A DNA stretch of 64,000 bases from Microbacterium sp. cf046 (GCF_900114345.1 NZ_FOZJ01000001.1:434001-498000); one strand, 5' to 3'. Shown: positions 25,615 through 37,554, counted from the first letter of the stretch. The notes: generated by a model not told the origin, from the sequence alone. Made by a program: numbers and translations.

Positions 25615-26205
25615 GTGACCTCTGATGTGCGGATCGGCCCCGACGGCGTCGCCCGCTGCGCGTGGGTCGGCGACGACGCCGAGTACCTGCGATATCACGA
25701 CGAGGAGTGGGGCCGACCGCTGCACGGTGACAGGGCCCTGTTCGAGAAGATGGCACTCGAAGGATTTCAAGCCGGGCTCTCGTGGATCACGATCCTCCGG
25801 AAGCGACCCCGGTTCCGCGAGGTCTTCGACGCGTTCGATCCGGCCACGGTCGCCGCGTACGGAGATGAGGACATCGAGCGGCTGATGGGGGATGCGGGCA
25901 TCATCCGCAACCGCTCGAAGATCGAGGCGACGATCTCCAACGCCGCGCTGGTGCTCGAGATGGCGGACGGCGAGCTGGACGCCTTCATGTGGTCATTCGC
26001 GCCGCCGTCGTGGCCGCGGCCCGGCTCGTTCGCCGACGTGCCCGCAGTGACCGAGGAGTCGGTGGCCATGAGCAAGGCGCTGCGGAAGCGGGGCTTCCGA
26101 TTCGTCGGACCCACCACCATGTACGCGCTCATGCAGTCCGCGGGGATGGTGGACGACCACGTCGCGGGCTGCTGGCGCGCGCAGCCCCGCGAGCACGACT
26201 CGTAG
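25615..26205 (+). CDS. tag: DNA-3-methyladenine glycosylase I
   Basis: A 196-residue TAG enzyme that excises 3-methyladenine from alkylated DNA. The family signatures RCAWVGDD...YHDEEWGRP and FEKMALEGFQAGLSWITIL are present, with the zinc ligands expected from the N-terminal Cys and His and from the C-terminal DDHVAGCW. The start is one of two adjacent GTG codons (25612 or 25615); promoter spacing favours 25615. The stop codon lies inside the dyad operator of the following TetR gene. Confidence 0.92.
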   Translation: MTSDVRIGPDGVARCAWVGDDAEYLRYHDEEWGRPLHGDRALFEKMALEGFQAGLSWITILRKRPRFREVFDAFDPATVAAYGDEDIERLMGDAGIIRNRSKIEATISNAALVLEMADGELDAFMWSFAPPSWPRPGSFADVPAVTEESVAMSKALRKRGFRFVGPTTMYALMQSAGMVDDHVAGCWRAQPREHDS

Positions 26206-26231
26206 AAACGGATACTTCATCCGTTTCTACG
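26201..26231 (+). promoter_or_regulatory. Perfect dyad operator of the TetR gene
   Basis: CGTAGAAACGGAT and ATCCGTTTCTACG are perfect 13-base arms around ACTTC. The dyad ends one base before the -10 (TATGCT) of the TetR gene and starts within the last codons of tag. Binding would block the promoter, so autorepression is expected. Confidence 0.85.
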
Positions 26232-26232
26232 G

Positions 26233-26238
26233 TATGCT
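26233..26238 (+). promoter_or_regulatory. -10 element of the TetR gene (leaderless geometry)
   Basis: TATGCT lies six bases before the ATG at 26245, immediately after the dyad operator. There is no ribosome site. Confidence 0.6.
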
Positions 26239-26244
26239 CGACGC

Positions 26245-26850
26245 ATGAGTCCTCGAGCCGATGCCGTGCGCAGCCGCGAGCGCATCCTCGACGAGGCCCG
26301 TCGCCACGATGTGCGCGCGCTTCGGCTCAACGACATCGCTCGCGACGCGGGGGTCGGCATCGGCACGGTGTACCGGCACTTTCCAACGGTTCGCACGCTG
26401 ATCGAAGCGCTCAGCGTCGACTCGCTCGCGCGGCTCAGTGAGGCGGCCGAGGCCTCCGCCACCGAGCAGGACGCAGAACGGGCGTTTCGCGGATTCCTCT
26501 CGGATGCCCTCTCCCTCCAGCTCGCGGATGCCGGCCTGGAGTCCGTCCTGACCGATCTCGCGCGCACCGACCCGGTCGTCCACAGTGAGTGCGCAGCCGC
26601 GCGAGCGAAGGTCTTCGACGGCTACGGGTCAGTGCTCGCCCGTGCCCAGCGCGACGGCGTCGCTCGCCCGGACATCTCCGCTGCACAGCTGCAGCGACTC
26701 GTGTGCGGCATCGAGCACGCGGTGCGTCTCGGCACTCCGGCGGACCGCGAGATGCTCCTCGACATCCTCCTCGCCGGCATCCGCCCCGCATCGCGCACAC
26801 CTGCGGCCGTCGCGACGGCCGCCCCGAGCCCCGTCGTCGCGGCGGGCTGA
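26245..26850 (+). CDS. TetR/AcrR family transcriptional regulator
   Basis: A 201-residue repressor. The N-terminal helix-turn-helix is seen as LNDIARDAGVGIGTVYRHFPTVRTLIEAL (core DIARDAGVGIGTVYRHF), and the remainder is a helical ligand-binding domain with a TetR_C-like end. A perfect 13-base dyad abuts its -10, so it very probably represses itself and the flavoenzyme fusion that begins nine bases after its stop. The inducer is unknown. Confidence 0.9.
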   Translation: MSPRADAVRSRERILDEARRHDVRALRLNDIARDAGVGIGTVYRHFPTVRTLIEALSVDSLARLSEAAEASATEQDAERAFRGFLSDALSLQLADAGLESVLTDLARTDPVVHSECAAARAKVFDGYGSVLARAQRDGVARPDISAAQLQRLVCGIEHAVRLGTPADREMLLDILLAGIRPASRTPAAVATAAPSPVVAAG

Positions 26851-26859
26851 AAGGACCCC

Positions 26860-29106
26860 GTGGACTACGGACACCAGCTCGCATTCGGCGCATTCATCAC
26901 CCCGACCTCGGCGAACCCGCAGAACCCGGTGCTGCTGTCGCAGGTCGCCGAGGCATCGGGCCTCGATCTCGTCACGTTCCAGGACCACCCCTATCAGCCG
27001 GCGTTCCTCGACACCTGGACGCTCATGACGTTCGTCGCGGCACGGACCGACCGCATCCGGATCGCGCCCAACGTGCTGAACGTGCCGCTGCGCCCACCGG
27101 CCGTGATCGCGCGTTCGGCGGCCAGCCTCGACCTGCTCTCCGGAGGCCGCTTCGATCTCGGCCTGGGCGCCGGCGGATTCTGGGATGCCATCGAGGCCAT
27201 GGGAGGCAGGCGGCTCACGCCGGGACAGGCCGTCACGGCGCTCGAGGAGGCGATCGACGTCATCCGGATGCTGTGGGACACGAGCCAGAAGCGCGGCGCG
27301 TTCACGGACGGCGGCATCCACCGGGTCCACGGCGCGAAGCGCGGCCCGCGCCCGGCACACGACATCCCGCTGTGGATCGGTGCGTACAAGCCGCGGATGC
27401 TGTCGCTCACCGGGCGCAAGGGAGACGGGTGGCTGCCCTCGCTCGGCTACATGAAACCGGGAGACCTGTCCCGGGGCAACGCGGCCATCGACGAGGCGGC
27501 CGGATCAGTGGGCCGTGACCCGCGCGAGATCCGCAGGCTCCTGAATGTGGGCGCGCTCGCCGCCGACCCTGCGGAGTTCGCGGAGCGCATCGCGACCCTG
27601 GCCCTGGAGGACGGCATCTCCACGTTCATCCTCGCCGGCGACGACCCGAACGGACTGCGATCGTTTGGCGCGGAGGTGGCCCCGGCCGTCCGCGAGATCA
27701 TCGCACGCGAGCGCGCGGAGCGCGGCACGGCCGTGGCGCCGCTCCGCTCGGCGGCGTCGCTCGCGGCGCGGAGGGGCGGCATCGACTACGCAGGTGTGCC
27801 CGACGGGCTCCGCGCGATCGAGCCCGGCGACTTCGAGTACGCGGATGTCCGCGCCACGTACATGCGCGGCGGAGCTCCCGGCATCGTGCTGCAGCCCGAT
27901 TCGCCCGCGCAGGTCGCCGAAGCGGTCGCGTATGCGCGGCGGCATCCGCAGCTGCCCCTCGCCGTGCGCAGCGGCGGCCACGGCATCAGCGGCCGGAGCA
28001 CGAACGACGGCGGGATCGTGATCGATCTGCGACTGCTGAACGAGATCGAGGTGCTCGACGAGGACCGTCGGCTCGTGCGCATCGGTCCGGGCGCGCGGTG
28101 GATGGAAGTCGCCCAGGTGCTCGGCGAGCGCGGCTGGGCGCTCAGTTCCGGCGACTACGGCGGCGTGGGCGTCGGGGGACTCGCGACCGCCGGCGGAATC
28201 GGCTTCCTCGCCCGCGAGCACGGCCTGACGATCGATCATCTGCGCGCGGTCGAGATCGTGCTCGCCAACGGCTCGATCGTGCGCGCCGACTCGTCCGCGC
28301 GCCCCGACCTGTTCTGGGCCGTCCGTGGCGCCGGGGCGAACGTGGGCATCGTGACGGCGTTCGAGTTCGAAGTCGACGAGGTCGGGGAGATCGGCTGGGC
28401 GCAGCTCGCGTTCCAGGTCGACGACGTCCCCGGGTTCCTCGAAGGCTACGGTCGCGTGATGGAATCGGCGCCCCGCGACCTCACCGCCTTCCTGCTGATG
28501 GGTGCGGCACGCCCAGGCGAACCGCAGATCGCTCAGCTGTACGGAGTCGTGGACTCCGCCGACCCCGATACGATCATCGCCCGCCTCCAGCCCTTCGCCG
28601 AGCTCGCGCCGATCGTCCAGCAGTCCGTGCAGCTCACGACCTACGCACGGGTCATGGCCAACGCCGACCTCGGCCCGCAGCACGGTGCCGGTGAACCGCA
28701 CTCGCGCTCCGCGCTGGTCGCGCACGTCACGCCGGCGTTCGCCCGCGCGGCCGAGCGGATGCTGGCATCCGGCGCCTCGTCCTTCTTCCAGCTCCGCGCG
28801 GTGGGCGGAGCGGTGGCGGACGTCGCCGAGGATGCCACGGCGTACGCGCACCGGACGGCGAACTTCTCGGTCGTCGCGATCGGCGCCGACGCGGCGCGGC
28901 TGGATGCCGCCTGGCGCTCGCTCGCCGCGCACACGGCGGGGATGTATCTCAGCTTCGACAGTTCGCTGCGGCCCGAGCGGATCGCGGAGGCGTTCCCGCC
29001 CGCGACCCTCGCGCGGCTCCGCGCGATCAAGGCGGCGGTGGATCCGACGGGCGTGTTCACCGACAACTTCGCGGTCGAGCCGGCGGCTGAGACCGAGGTC
29101 GCCTGA
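26860..29106 (+). CDS. Fusion of an LLM-class flavin oxidoreductase with a BBE-type FAD oxidase
   Basis: A 748-residue fusion. Residues about 1-300 are a luciferase-like monooxygenase domain (FQDHPYQPAFLDTW, GRFDLGLGAGGFWDAIEAMG, IPLWIGAYKPRM), which uses reduced FMN or F420. Residues about 310-748 are a PCMH/BBE flavoprotein: AVRSGGHGISGRS supplies His374, the expected covalent FAD ligand, followed by VGVGGLATAGGIGFLAREHG and a C-terminal BBE end (AIKAAVDPTGVFTDNF). The second Cys link of bicovalent enzymes is not seen. It starts at GTG behind AAAGGA and is co-transcribed with the TetR gene. Together the halves could oxidise and oxygenate one substrate, perhaps a xenobiotic, but the substrate is unknown. 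Confidence 0.85.
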   Translation: MDYGHQLAFGAFITPTSANPQNPVLLSQVAEASGLDLVTFQDHPYQPAFLDTWTLMTFVAARTDRIRIAPNVLNVPLRPPAVIARSAASLDLLSGGRFDLGLGAGGFWDAIEAMGGRRLTPGQAVTALEEAIDVIRMLWDTSQKRGAFTDGGIHRVHGAKRGPRPAHDIPLWIGAYKPRMLSLTGRKGDGWLPSLGYMKPGDLSRGNAAIDEAAGSVGRDPREIRRLLNVGALAADPAEFAERIATLALEDGISTFILAGDDPNGLRSFGAEVAPAVREIIARERAERGTAVAPLRSAASLAARRGGIDYAGVPDGLRAIEPGDFEYADVRATYMRGGAPGIVLQPDSPAQVAEAVAYARRHPQLPLAVRSGGHGISGRSTNDGGIVIDLRLLNEIEVLDEDRRLVRIGPGARWMEVAQVLGERGWALSSGDYGGVGVGGLATAGGIGFLAREHGLTIDHLRAVEIVLANGSIVRADSSARPDLFWAVRGAGANVGIVTAFEFEVDEVGEIGWAQLAFQVDDVPGFLEGYGRVMESAPRDLTAFLLMGAARPGEPQIAQLYGVVDSADPDTIIARLQPFAELAPIVQQSVQLTTYARVMANADLGPQHGAGEPHSRSALVAHVTPAFARAAERMLASGASSFFQLRAVGGAVADVAEDATAYAHRTANFSVVAIGADAARLDAAWRSLAAHTAGMYLSFDSSLRPERIAEAFPPATLARLRAIKAAVDPTGVFTDNFAVEPAAETEVA

Positions 29107-29191
29107 CGCATCCGGCTGCGCCGGCCCTGCACTGAGCATGGACGAGCAGGATCGAGGAAGCAGGCTGTCCGCAGTCGTGGGCACAATGGAG

Positions 29192-29197
29192 GGTCGC
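29192..29197 (+). promoter_or_regulatory. Possible -10 of the UvrA-like gene
   Basis: CACAAT precedes the ATG at 29216, giving a short leader that contains a GAGAGGA ribosome site. Confidence 0.3.
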
Positions 29198-29215
29198 ATC
29201 GATCGAGAGGACCCC

Positions 29216-31570
<2,355 letters not shown>

Positions 31571-31672
31571 GCCAGGTACGAGGGTCGTCGGCAGTACTGG
31601 GCGCTGAACGTCTGCAGTGGCGCTTATCGGCCGGATCCGGTGAGTCAGGGTCACTCCGGCGTGCTCCTCGGG

Positions 31673-33022
31673 TCAGGCGGCGTAGTCGTATCTGGCTCGT
31701 CCGCCGAGTCTGGGGGTGCGTGCGGGGTCGACGTGCGGGGGTGGGATGAACCAGACTTTCGCGCGAATGCCGACGCCGTCGATGCGGATGTCCCACTTGT
31801 TGTCGTGGATGCGGTGGTGACAGGACTCGCAGAGCAGGATGCCGTTGTTCAGGTCGGTGGGTCCGGCGTCTCTGGCCCACCATCGGATGTGGTGGACCTT
31901 GGTGTGTCCGGGTGGTGCCCCGCACATGGCGCAGCCGCCGTCGCGTTCGACCAGCGCGAGCCGCTGCATGGTCGTGTAGAGGCGGCGTGTTCGCCCCCAG
32001 TCGAGGATCTGGGAGGCTCCGCCGAGGACGCAGGAGATGATCTGCCCGCCGGCGGCCATCCGCCGGGCTGTCGAGATTGAGACCGGGGTGGTGATCCCAT
32101 CGACGGTGGCGTACCCGGTGCCGTCGACCAGGTCCTCGTGGTCGATCCGCACCACGACCGTCGCGCCGGCCAGGGGTAGATCGGTGTCCGCGCAGCCGAG
32201 CGCGTGTTCGCAGAGCCGGACGAGCGCGTCGGCTTGCATCTGCACCACGGATCGGCGCGGAACGTCCAGGTCGGCGGTGCCGTCCCGTTGCGCATCCTTG
32301 GTGGCGCGCATCTGGTCGGAGACGAGCGCTTCGATCGCGGTCTTCACCGGTGCGGCGTGTTCCGGGGTGAGCCGGCCGGACAGCTCGAACATCCCGTCCA
32401 CCTCCCGCATCGTGAACCGTTCCAGGCCGCGCCTCTCATCCTCGCGTGGACCGACGCCGTCCGGGTCCAGCCACGCCTCCGCCCGGACCAGCACCCGGTT
32501 CAGGTGATCCATCGTCAACCCGGGCGCCTGTTCGACCAGCGTCCGCTCCGCCGCATCCACAGCCTCAACCCCGGCGCGGAACGCGACCCGGTCCAGCACG
32601 GCGATGATCGCCCCCGCGGCCCGCTCGGTGAGTGTCGCCTTCGCCAACGCCTCCGCCACATGCGGGTGCCGTGCCGGCGCGGTCTCCCCGGATAGCAACC
32701 GGCGCGGCGCGGTCGCTTCCCCGACTCTCACGAGCCGTGCCGCATCGCCGGTGGTGGTTCCGCCGGTAGCCGCGATCAGCGCGGTCGGGTTCCGGTATCC
32801 CTGTGTCTTCGCCAACCCCTCTGACCCGAGCTCGGGGCGGGACCGGCGGGCGATCTCCGCCGCCAACACCGTCTGATCCGCGTCGAGCATCCGCCGCATC
32901 CGGCAATACCGCTCATGCACCGCGATCAGATCACTGTCACCCAGCGACCCCGCATCCGCGCCCGACCAGACCGACCGCACCGCATCGACCTCCGCGGGAA
33001 GCAGATCAAGCGTCCTGGTCAT
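31673..33022 (-). CDS. DUF222 / HNH endonuclease domain protein (13E12-like)
   Basis: A 449-residue protein with an N-terminal DUF222 region (about 20-330) and a C-terminal HNH nuclease (about 375-430): CAMCGAPPGHTKVHHIRWW, then LCESCHHRIHDNKWDI, giving zinc-knuckle cysteines and the His-Asn-His set. This is the multicopy 13E12-like family of actinobacteria, suspected of selfish or mobile behaviour. Its ATG overlaps the stop of the upstream NYN gene (ATGA). A -10 (TACATT) six bases upstream is buried in an SOS-like box, so DNA damage may induce it. Confidence 0.9.
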   Translation of the reverse strand: MTRTLDLLPAEVDAVRSVWSGADAGSLGDSDLIAVHERYCRMRRMLDADQTVLAAEIARRSRPELGSEGLAKTQGYRNPTALIAATGGTTTGDAARLVRVGEATAPRRLLSGETAPARHPHVAEALAKATLTERAAGAIIAVLDRVAFRAGVEAVDAAERTLVEQAPGLTMDHLNRVLVRAEAWLDPDGVGPREDERRGLERFTMREVDGMFELSGRLTPEHAAPVKTAIEALVSDQMRATKDAQRDGTADLDVPRRSVVQMQADALVRLCEHALGCADTDLPLAGATVVVRIDHEDLVDGTGYATVDGITTPVSISTARRMAAGGQIISCVLGGASQILDWGRTRRLYTTMQRLALVERDGGCAMCGAPPGHTKVHHIRWWARDAGPTDLNNGILLCESCHHRIHDNKWDIRIDGVGIRAKVWFIPPPHVDPARTPRLGGRARYDYAA

Positions 33023-34002
33023 AGAACAAATGTACTAATGACTTCCGACATCGCTAGGAGCGATTCACCGTCCCGACGGAGGGCTGTCGTTCTCGTCAGA
33101 CTCACCGCGCAATGACGGTCGAAGGCGCACAAGGTGCCCGTTGTCGTGTGCTCGACTTCAGCGATGTCGCCGTGCGCCTCAAGGAAGCTGGAGAACCGGC
33201 GAAAGCCGAGGGTCTTCTCATTGAAGAGGGGATCCATCCGCTGCATGAACGACTTGATGAATGCTGCCGTCATCCAGTCGGCATCGGACCTCTCATGTCC
33301 ATATCGAAGCGCTCGCTCGAGAAGCATCCCGGCGTCCGCAGGCCGCAGATCGGGCTCTTGCAGCTGCGGCGCATCCATGTCCTGGTCCGCACGTGCGGCA
33401 CTCGGGCGGAAGTCTTCAGGCGACTCGTCCGCGACCCTTTCGGGCTCGGTCAGTCCCGGAACAGAGTCAATCGGGTGATACTCGTCGCACGCGCGAGCCA
33501 AATAGATGCTGGTGGGTCCTCCGGTGCCGATGCCCACCACGTGCTTCCCCAGCCGACGGCACCGCTGTGCGAGGGGCGCAAAGTCTGAGTCGGCCGACAC
33601 GAACACGACGTGAGTCAGGTGATCCTGACGCACGACGTCTTCGACGGCGTCGATGGCAAGACGGATGTCGGCCGCGTTCTTCCGGTTCGATACTCGGAAC
33701 ATCTGGACGAGCTCCACTGCATGCAGCCCGAAGTCTTGGCCGTATCCGGCCATGAAGGGCGATGTCCAGTCGGCGTAGGCGCGCTTCAGCGTCACGGTGC
33801 CGAACGATGCGGCGAAGTCGATGAAGGGGGCGACTTCGACCCGCGCGGTGGCGATGCGATCCATGATCGCTTCAACGGGAGGCCGGCCATCCTTGGTCGC
33901 CTCCCAGTCGCGGGTCGTATGGGCCTGTCCGTGGACTTTGCGGTACCGGCTCAGGACCACGTTCTCGAAGTCGAAATACAGCGCCACTCTCTCGGATGTC
34001 AT
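33019..34002 (-). CDS. NYN-domain putative RNase with C-terminal LOTUS/OST-HTH domain
   Basis: A 327-residue protein (331 or more if an upstream ATG at 34017 is used). The NYN/PIN-like domain (about 1-165) shows its acidic metal site: YFDFENVV, ADIRLAIDAVEDV and VFVSADSDFAPLAQR. A linker rich in Asp and Pro follows, then a LOTUS/OST-HTH-like domain (about 225-300; FIKSFMQRMDPLFNEKTLG). Such pairs are linked to RNA binding and cleavage. The last 20 or so residues are encoded by the promoter region of the HNH gene, whose ATG overlaps this stop, so the tail may be a by-product of that junction. Confidence 0.78.
   Translation of the reverse strand: MTSERVALYFDFENVVLSRYRKVHGQAHTTRDWEATKDGRPPVEAIMDRIATARVEVAPFIDFAASFGTVTLKRAYADWTSPFMAGYGQDFGLHAVELVQMFRVSNRKNAADIRLAIDAVEDVVRQDHLTHVVFVSADSDFAPLAQRCRRLGKHVVGIGTGGPTSIYLARACDEYHPIDSVPGLTEPERVADESPEDFRPSAARADQDMDAPQLQEPDLRPADAGMLLERALRYGHERSDADWMTAAFIKSFMQRMDPLFNEKTLGFRRFSSFLEAHGDIAEVEHTTTGTLCAFDRHCAVSLTRTTALRRDGESLLAMSEVISTFVL
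33022..33037. promoter_or_regulatory. SOS (LexA)-box-like sequence over the HNH gene promoter
   Basis: Read on the minus strand this is TAGTACATTTGTTCTA, close to the actinobacterial LexA consensus TCGAAC-N4-GTTCGA (half-sites GTAC and GTTC with four bases between). It contains the -10 box and touches the start codon. One base of the left half-site is off consensus. Confidence 0.5.
33029..33034 (-). promoter_or_regulatory. -10 element of the DUF222-HNH gene (leaderless geometry)
   Basis: TACATT on the minus strand lies six bases before the ATG at 33022, within the coding end of the NYN gene. Confidence 0.5.
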
Positions 34003-34017
34003 GGCCAACTTTGGCAT

Positions 34018-34214
34018 GCTCGGGACGGCGTGCATGCAGTGCAGTCGGCTACCGGGCTCGGTTGGTCGCCGCCGTCGTGCCTCGCTCGCAGTCGAGTGCG
34101 TGTCGATCACCCGGACCTCCGATCGATGGCGCCAGCTGCAGACGAGAGGAGAGTTGCAAGCGGATTCGCGCACGCACCAATCGCCGCGAGCTCAGCGAGT
34201 CCCCCAGCGCGCGC
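34018..34214. other. Intergenic region upstream of the NYN gene
   Basis: About 200 bases between the NYN gene and the resolvase-like gene. It contains possible N-terminal extensions of the NYN frame (starts up to 34173) but no recognisable gene, clear promoter or terminator. Confidence 0.4.
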
Positions 34215-34697
34215 TCAGCGTCCGGCGTCGAACAGGTGGCGCCCGCCGTGGCCGAGCACCTTCACGACCACACCTCGTCGGTGCAGCTCGGCGACCGTCC
34301 GGGTCTCCTCGTCGATGTCGCGGCCGAGTGCGTGCACGGTCGCGACGACGAGCACGTCGCCGGTGCGAAGGGTGCCGAACAGCCGGACGAGCCGTTCCTC
34401 CCACGACTCGAGCGTCTCGGGTGCGGGATGCCGGAACCCCTCGATCGGCACGCCGAAGCGGGTCAGCTCGTCGCGCTGCTCGGTCACGCTCGGCATGTCA
34501 TCCCGCGAGATCACCAGTCCGACCAGACGGGAGCCGGCCGGGCGCGCCAGCCACCAGTCGCGATCCTGCTGCAGCTCGGTGAAGCACTTCGGGCAGTCGG
34601 CGGCCTGGTGGGGCAGGTGCAGGGGGCTCGTCTGGCTGTGCGGGTCGGCGTCGAGCGCGGCTGAGCGCGTCACCGCGGCATCCGTCGTCTCGCTCAT
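34215..34697 (-). CDS. Degenerate resolvase-like (serine recombinase N-terminal) domain protein
   Basis: A 160-residue protein. After a short N-terminal segment with a CPKC pair, residues about 65-155 follow the resolvase catalytic fold: LVGLVISRDDMPSVTEQRDEL stands where YARVSTxDQ is expected, and LRTGDVLVVATVHALGRDIDE matches the GDxLxVxxLDRLGR motif. The Arg before the catalytic Ser and the YAR context are missing, and there is no DNA-binding helix-turn-helix. Recombinase activity is therefore unlikely; it may be a domesticated remnant. Its ATG is six bases from a GAGAAT -10-like box. Confidence 0.65.
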   Translation of the reverse strand: MSETTDAAVTRSAALDADPHSQTSPLHLPHQAADCPKCFTELQQDRDWWLARPAGSRLVGLVISRDDMPSVTEQRDELTRFGVPIEGFRHPAPETLESWEERLVRLFGTLRTGDVLVVATVHALGRDIDEETRTVAELHRRGVVVKVLGHGGRHLFDAGR

Positions 34698-34703
34698 TCG
34701 TCC

Positions 34704-34709
34704 ATTCTC
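34704..34709 (-). promoter_or_regulatory. -10-like element of the resolvase-like gene (leaderless geometry)
   Basis: GAGAAT on the minus strand lies six bases before the ATG at 34697. The identical hexamer and spacing occur at the glutaredoxin-like gene (47931-47936). Confidence 0.35.
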
Positions 34710-34753
34710 ACCCGGAGGCGACCATTCCCGATACCGGATGCCCGCCCGCCCGG

Positions 34754-36490
34754 TCACAGCTCGTCATCGAGCCGGAGTTCGAGGCTGAGCTGGTCGGCAT
34801 CGAGCTCGGCGAGCGCGTGCCGCAGCGCCGCAGTGCTGAACGCGCCATCGCGTGAGAGGGCATTCAGCCTCACCCGCATGACGCCGATCATGGCGAGCCG
34901 AAGCTCGAGCATCTCGTGGCCGTACGCGGTCATGTCGTCATCCGGCGGCTGCGTCATGCGGGATCCGACGACGTCGACCATCTCGCTCGAGAACGCGGTG
35001 CCGTCCCGCCTGGTCAGCGCGCCCCCGGTGAGACTGGATGCCGCGGCCATGCGCATCTCCTCGTCCAGCCGCTTCTGCTCCTCGGCCGACGGGCCTGAGC
35101 CGCCCGACCCTTCGAGTCCGAGCCACCGCACGACCCACGGCAGGGTGAAGCCCTGCAGCATCAGGCTGCCGACGGCCACGAGGAAAGCGACGAAGACCAG
35201 CAGCGCCTGGATCGGACCCTGCGGCAGCGTCTGGGCGGCCGCCAGGGTCACGACACCGCGCATTCCGGCCCACACGATCACCGTGCCGTGCCGCCAGCCC
35301 AGCGGAGACGCCTGGTAGTAGTCGAGGTCGGCGAGTGTGCGTGAAACGCGGGTCCGCATCTGCTGCAGCCGCTTCTCGCGCCGCTCGGGGGATGCCGACC
35401 CGCGCCCTCTGCCGTCGGCTCGCGGTTCCGAACCCCGCGCCTCGATCTCGTCGATGCGGGTGTTGAAGCTCTCCAGATGCTCCCGGTTGAAACGTCGGGC
35501 TCGCCTGCCCTGGGAGGAGACGAGGACGCTGACATAGGCTGCGCGGACGATCAGGATGATCCCGATCGCGGCACCCGCGAGCCACGCGCCGTGCCAGAGA
35601 CCTTCGTGGTCCTCGATGTTGGCGCGGACGATCTCCTTGAGCTGGAGGCCCATCACGAGGAAGACGGCCCCCTCCAGCATGAGTTCGACGGTGCGCCAGT
35701 TCAGCTCGTCCGACAGTCGCTGCTCCGGCGTGAACCAGCGCGCGGCGCCCTGCCCTGTGACGATTCCGGCGACGACGGCAGCGACGAGCCCCGATCCGCC
35801 GAGCTGCTCCGTCGGCAGGTATGCCACGAACGGCACCACGAAGCTCAGCGCCGTGTTCGCAGCCGAGTGCCCGACCCAGGTGCGAACGCGCAGCGCGAGC
35901 AGCCCGACGAGCGCGCCGATCACCACCGCGATGACGACCCCCCACACGAACGCCCACAGGGCGCCGCCCACGGGCACGCTTCCGACGGCGATCGCGGCGA
36001 TCGCGGTGCGCAGCAGCACGAGCGAGGTCGCGTCGTTGAGCAGGCTCTCGCCCTCGAGCATCGTGACCACCCGAGGCGAGATGCCGAGCTTCTTCACGAT
36101 CGAGGTGGCCACGGCATCCGTCGGACTCAGCAGCGCGCCGAGGGCGATCGCCAGGTACAGGTCGATCCCCGGGATCACGAGCACGAAGAACAGCGCGAGG
36201 GCCGCCGTGCTCACGAGCACGAGCAGGATCGACAGGCCGGCGATCGGCCGGAAGTCCCTGCGGAATTCGATCGCCGGCAGCGACACCGCCGATGAGTAGA
36301 GCAGCGGCGGCAGCACTCCCACCAGGATGATCTCCGGATCCACCTCGAACGCGGGGAAGAACGGGAGCAGGCTCACCCCGATGCCGATCGCGACGAGCGC
36401 AAGCGGCCCGGCGATGCCGACCTTCGGGGCCAGCGCAGTCGCCAAGGCGATCACGACCACCCCGACCACCGCGACGACGAGCGCCTCCAT
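34754..36490 (-). CDS. Na+/H+ antiporter, CPA1 (NhaP/NHE-like) family
   Basis: A 578-residue membrane protein with about 12 hydrophobic segments in the first 430 residues. The CPA1 ion-binding motifs LSPTDAVATSIVKKLG and LEGESLLNDATSLVLLRTA are intact, including the Asn-Asp pair. A charged loop (about 315-370, Arg-rich) splits the last helices, and a cytoplasmic C-terminal tail of about 130 residues follows. It would exchange Na+ or K+ for protons across the cytoplasmic membrane. The ATG lies five bases after the malate dehydrogenase stop, so the two form an operon. Confidence 0.9.
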   Translation of the reverse strand: MEALVVAVVGVVVIALATALAPKVGIAGPLALVAIGIGVSLLPFFPAFEVDPEIILVGVLPPLLYSSAVSLPAIEFRRDFRPIAGLSILLVLVSTAALALFFVLVIPGIDLYLAIALGALLSPTDAVATSIVKKLGISPRVVTMLEGESLLNDATSLVLLRTAIAAIAVGSVPVGGALWAFVWGVVIAVVIGALVGLLALRVRTWVGHSAANTALSFVVPFVAYLPTEQLGGSGLVAAVVAGIVTGQGAARWFTPEQRLSDELNWRTVELMLEGAVFLVMGLQLKEIVRANIEDHEGLWHGAWLAGAAIGIILIVRAAYVSVLVSSQGRRARRFNREHLESFNTRIDEIEARGSEPRADGRGRGSASPERREKRLQQMRTRVSRTLADLDYYQASPLGWRHGTVIVWAGMRGVVTLAAAQTLPQGPIQALLVFVAFLVAVGSLMLQGFTLPWVVRWLGLEGSGGSGPSAEEQKRLDEEMRMAAASSLTGGALTRRDGTAFSSEMVDVVGSRMTQPPDDDMTAYGHEMLELRLAMIGVMRVRLNALSRDGAFSTAALRHALAELDADQLSLELRLDDEL

Positions 36491-36495
36491 CGCGG

Positions 36496-37554
<1,059 letters not shown>

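Noticed and set aside
31635..31657. Imperfect inverted repeat CCGGTGAGT/GTCACTCCGG between the UvrA-like and HNH genes, considered as a terminator.
   Set aside because: The arms pair only partly and no T tract follows; too weak to list.
34215..34697. Resolvase-like gene as evidence of a transposon or integrated element.
   Set aside because: No inverted terminal repeats, target duplication, transposase or integrase was seen around it, and the catalytic context is degraded.
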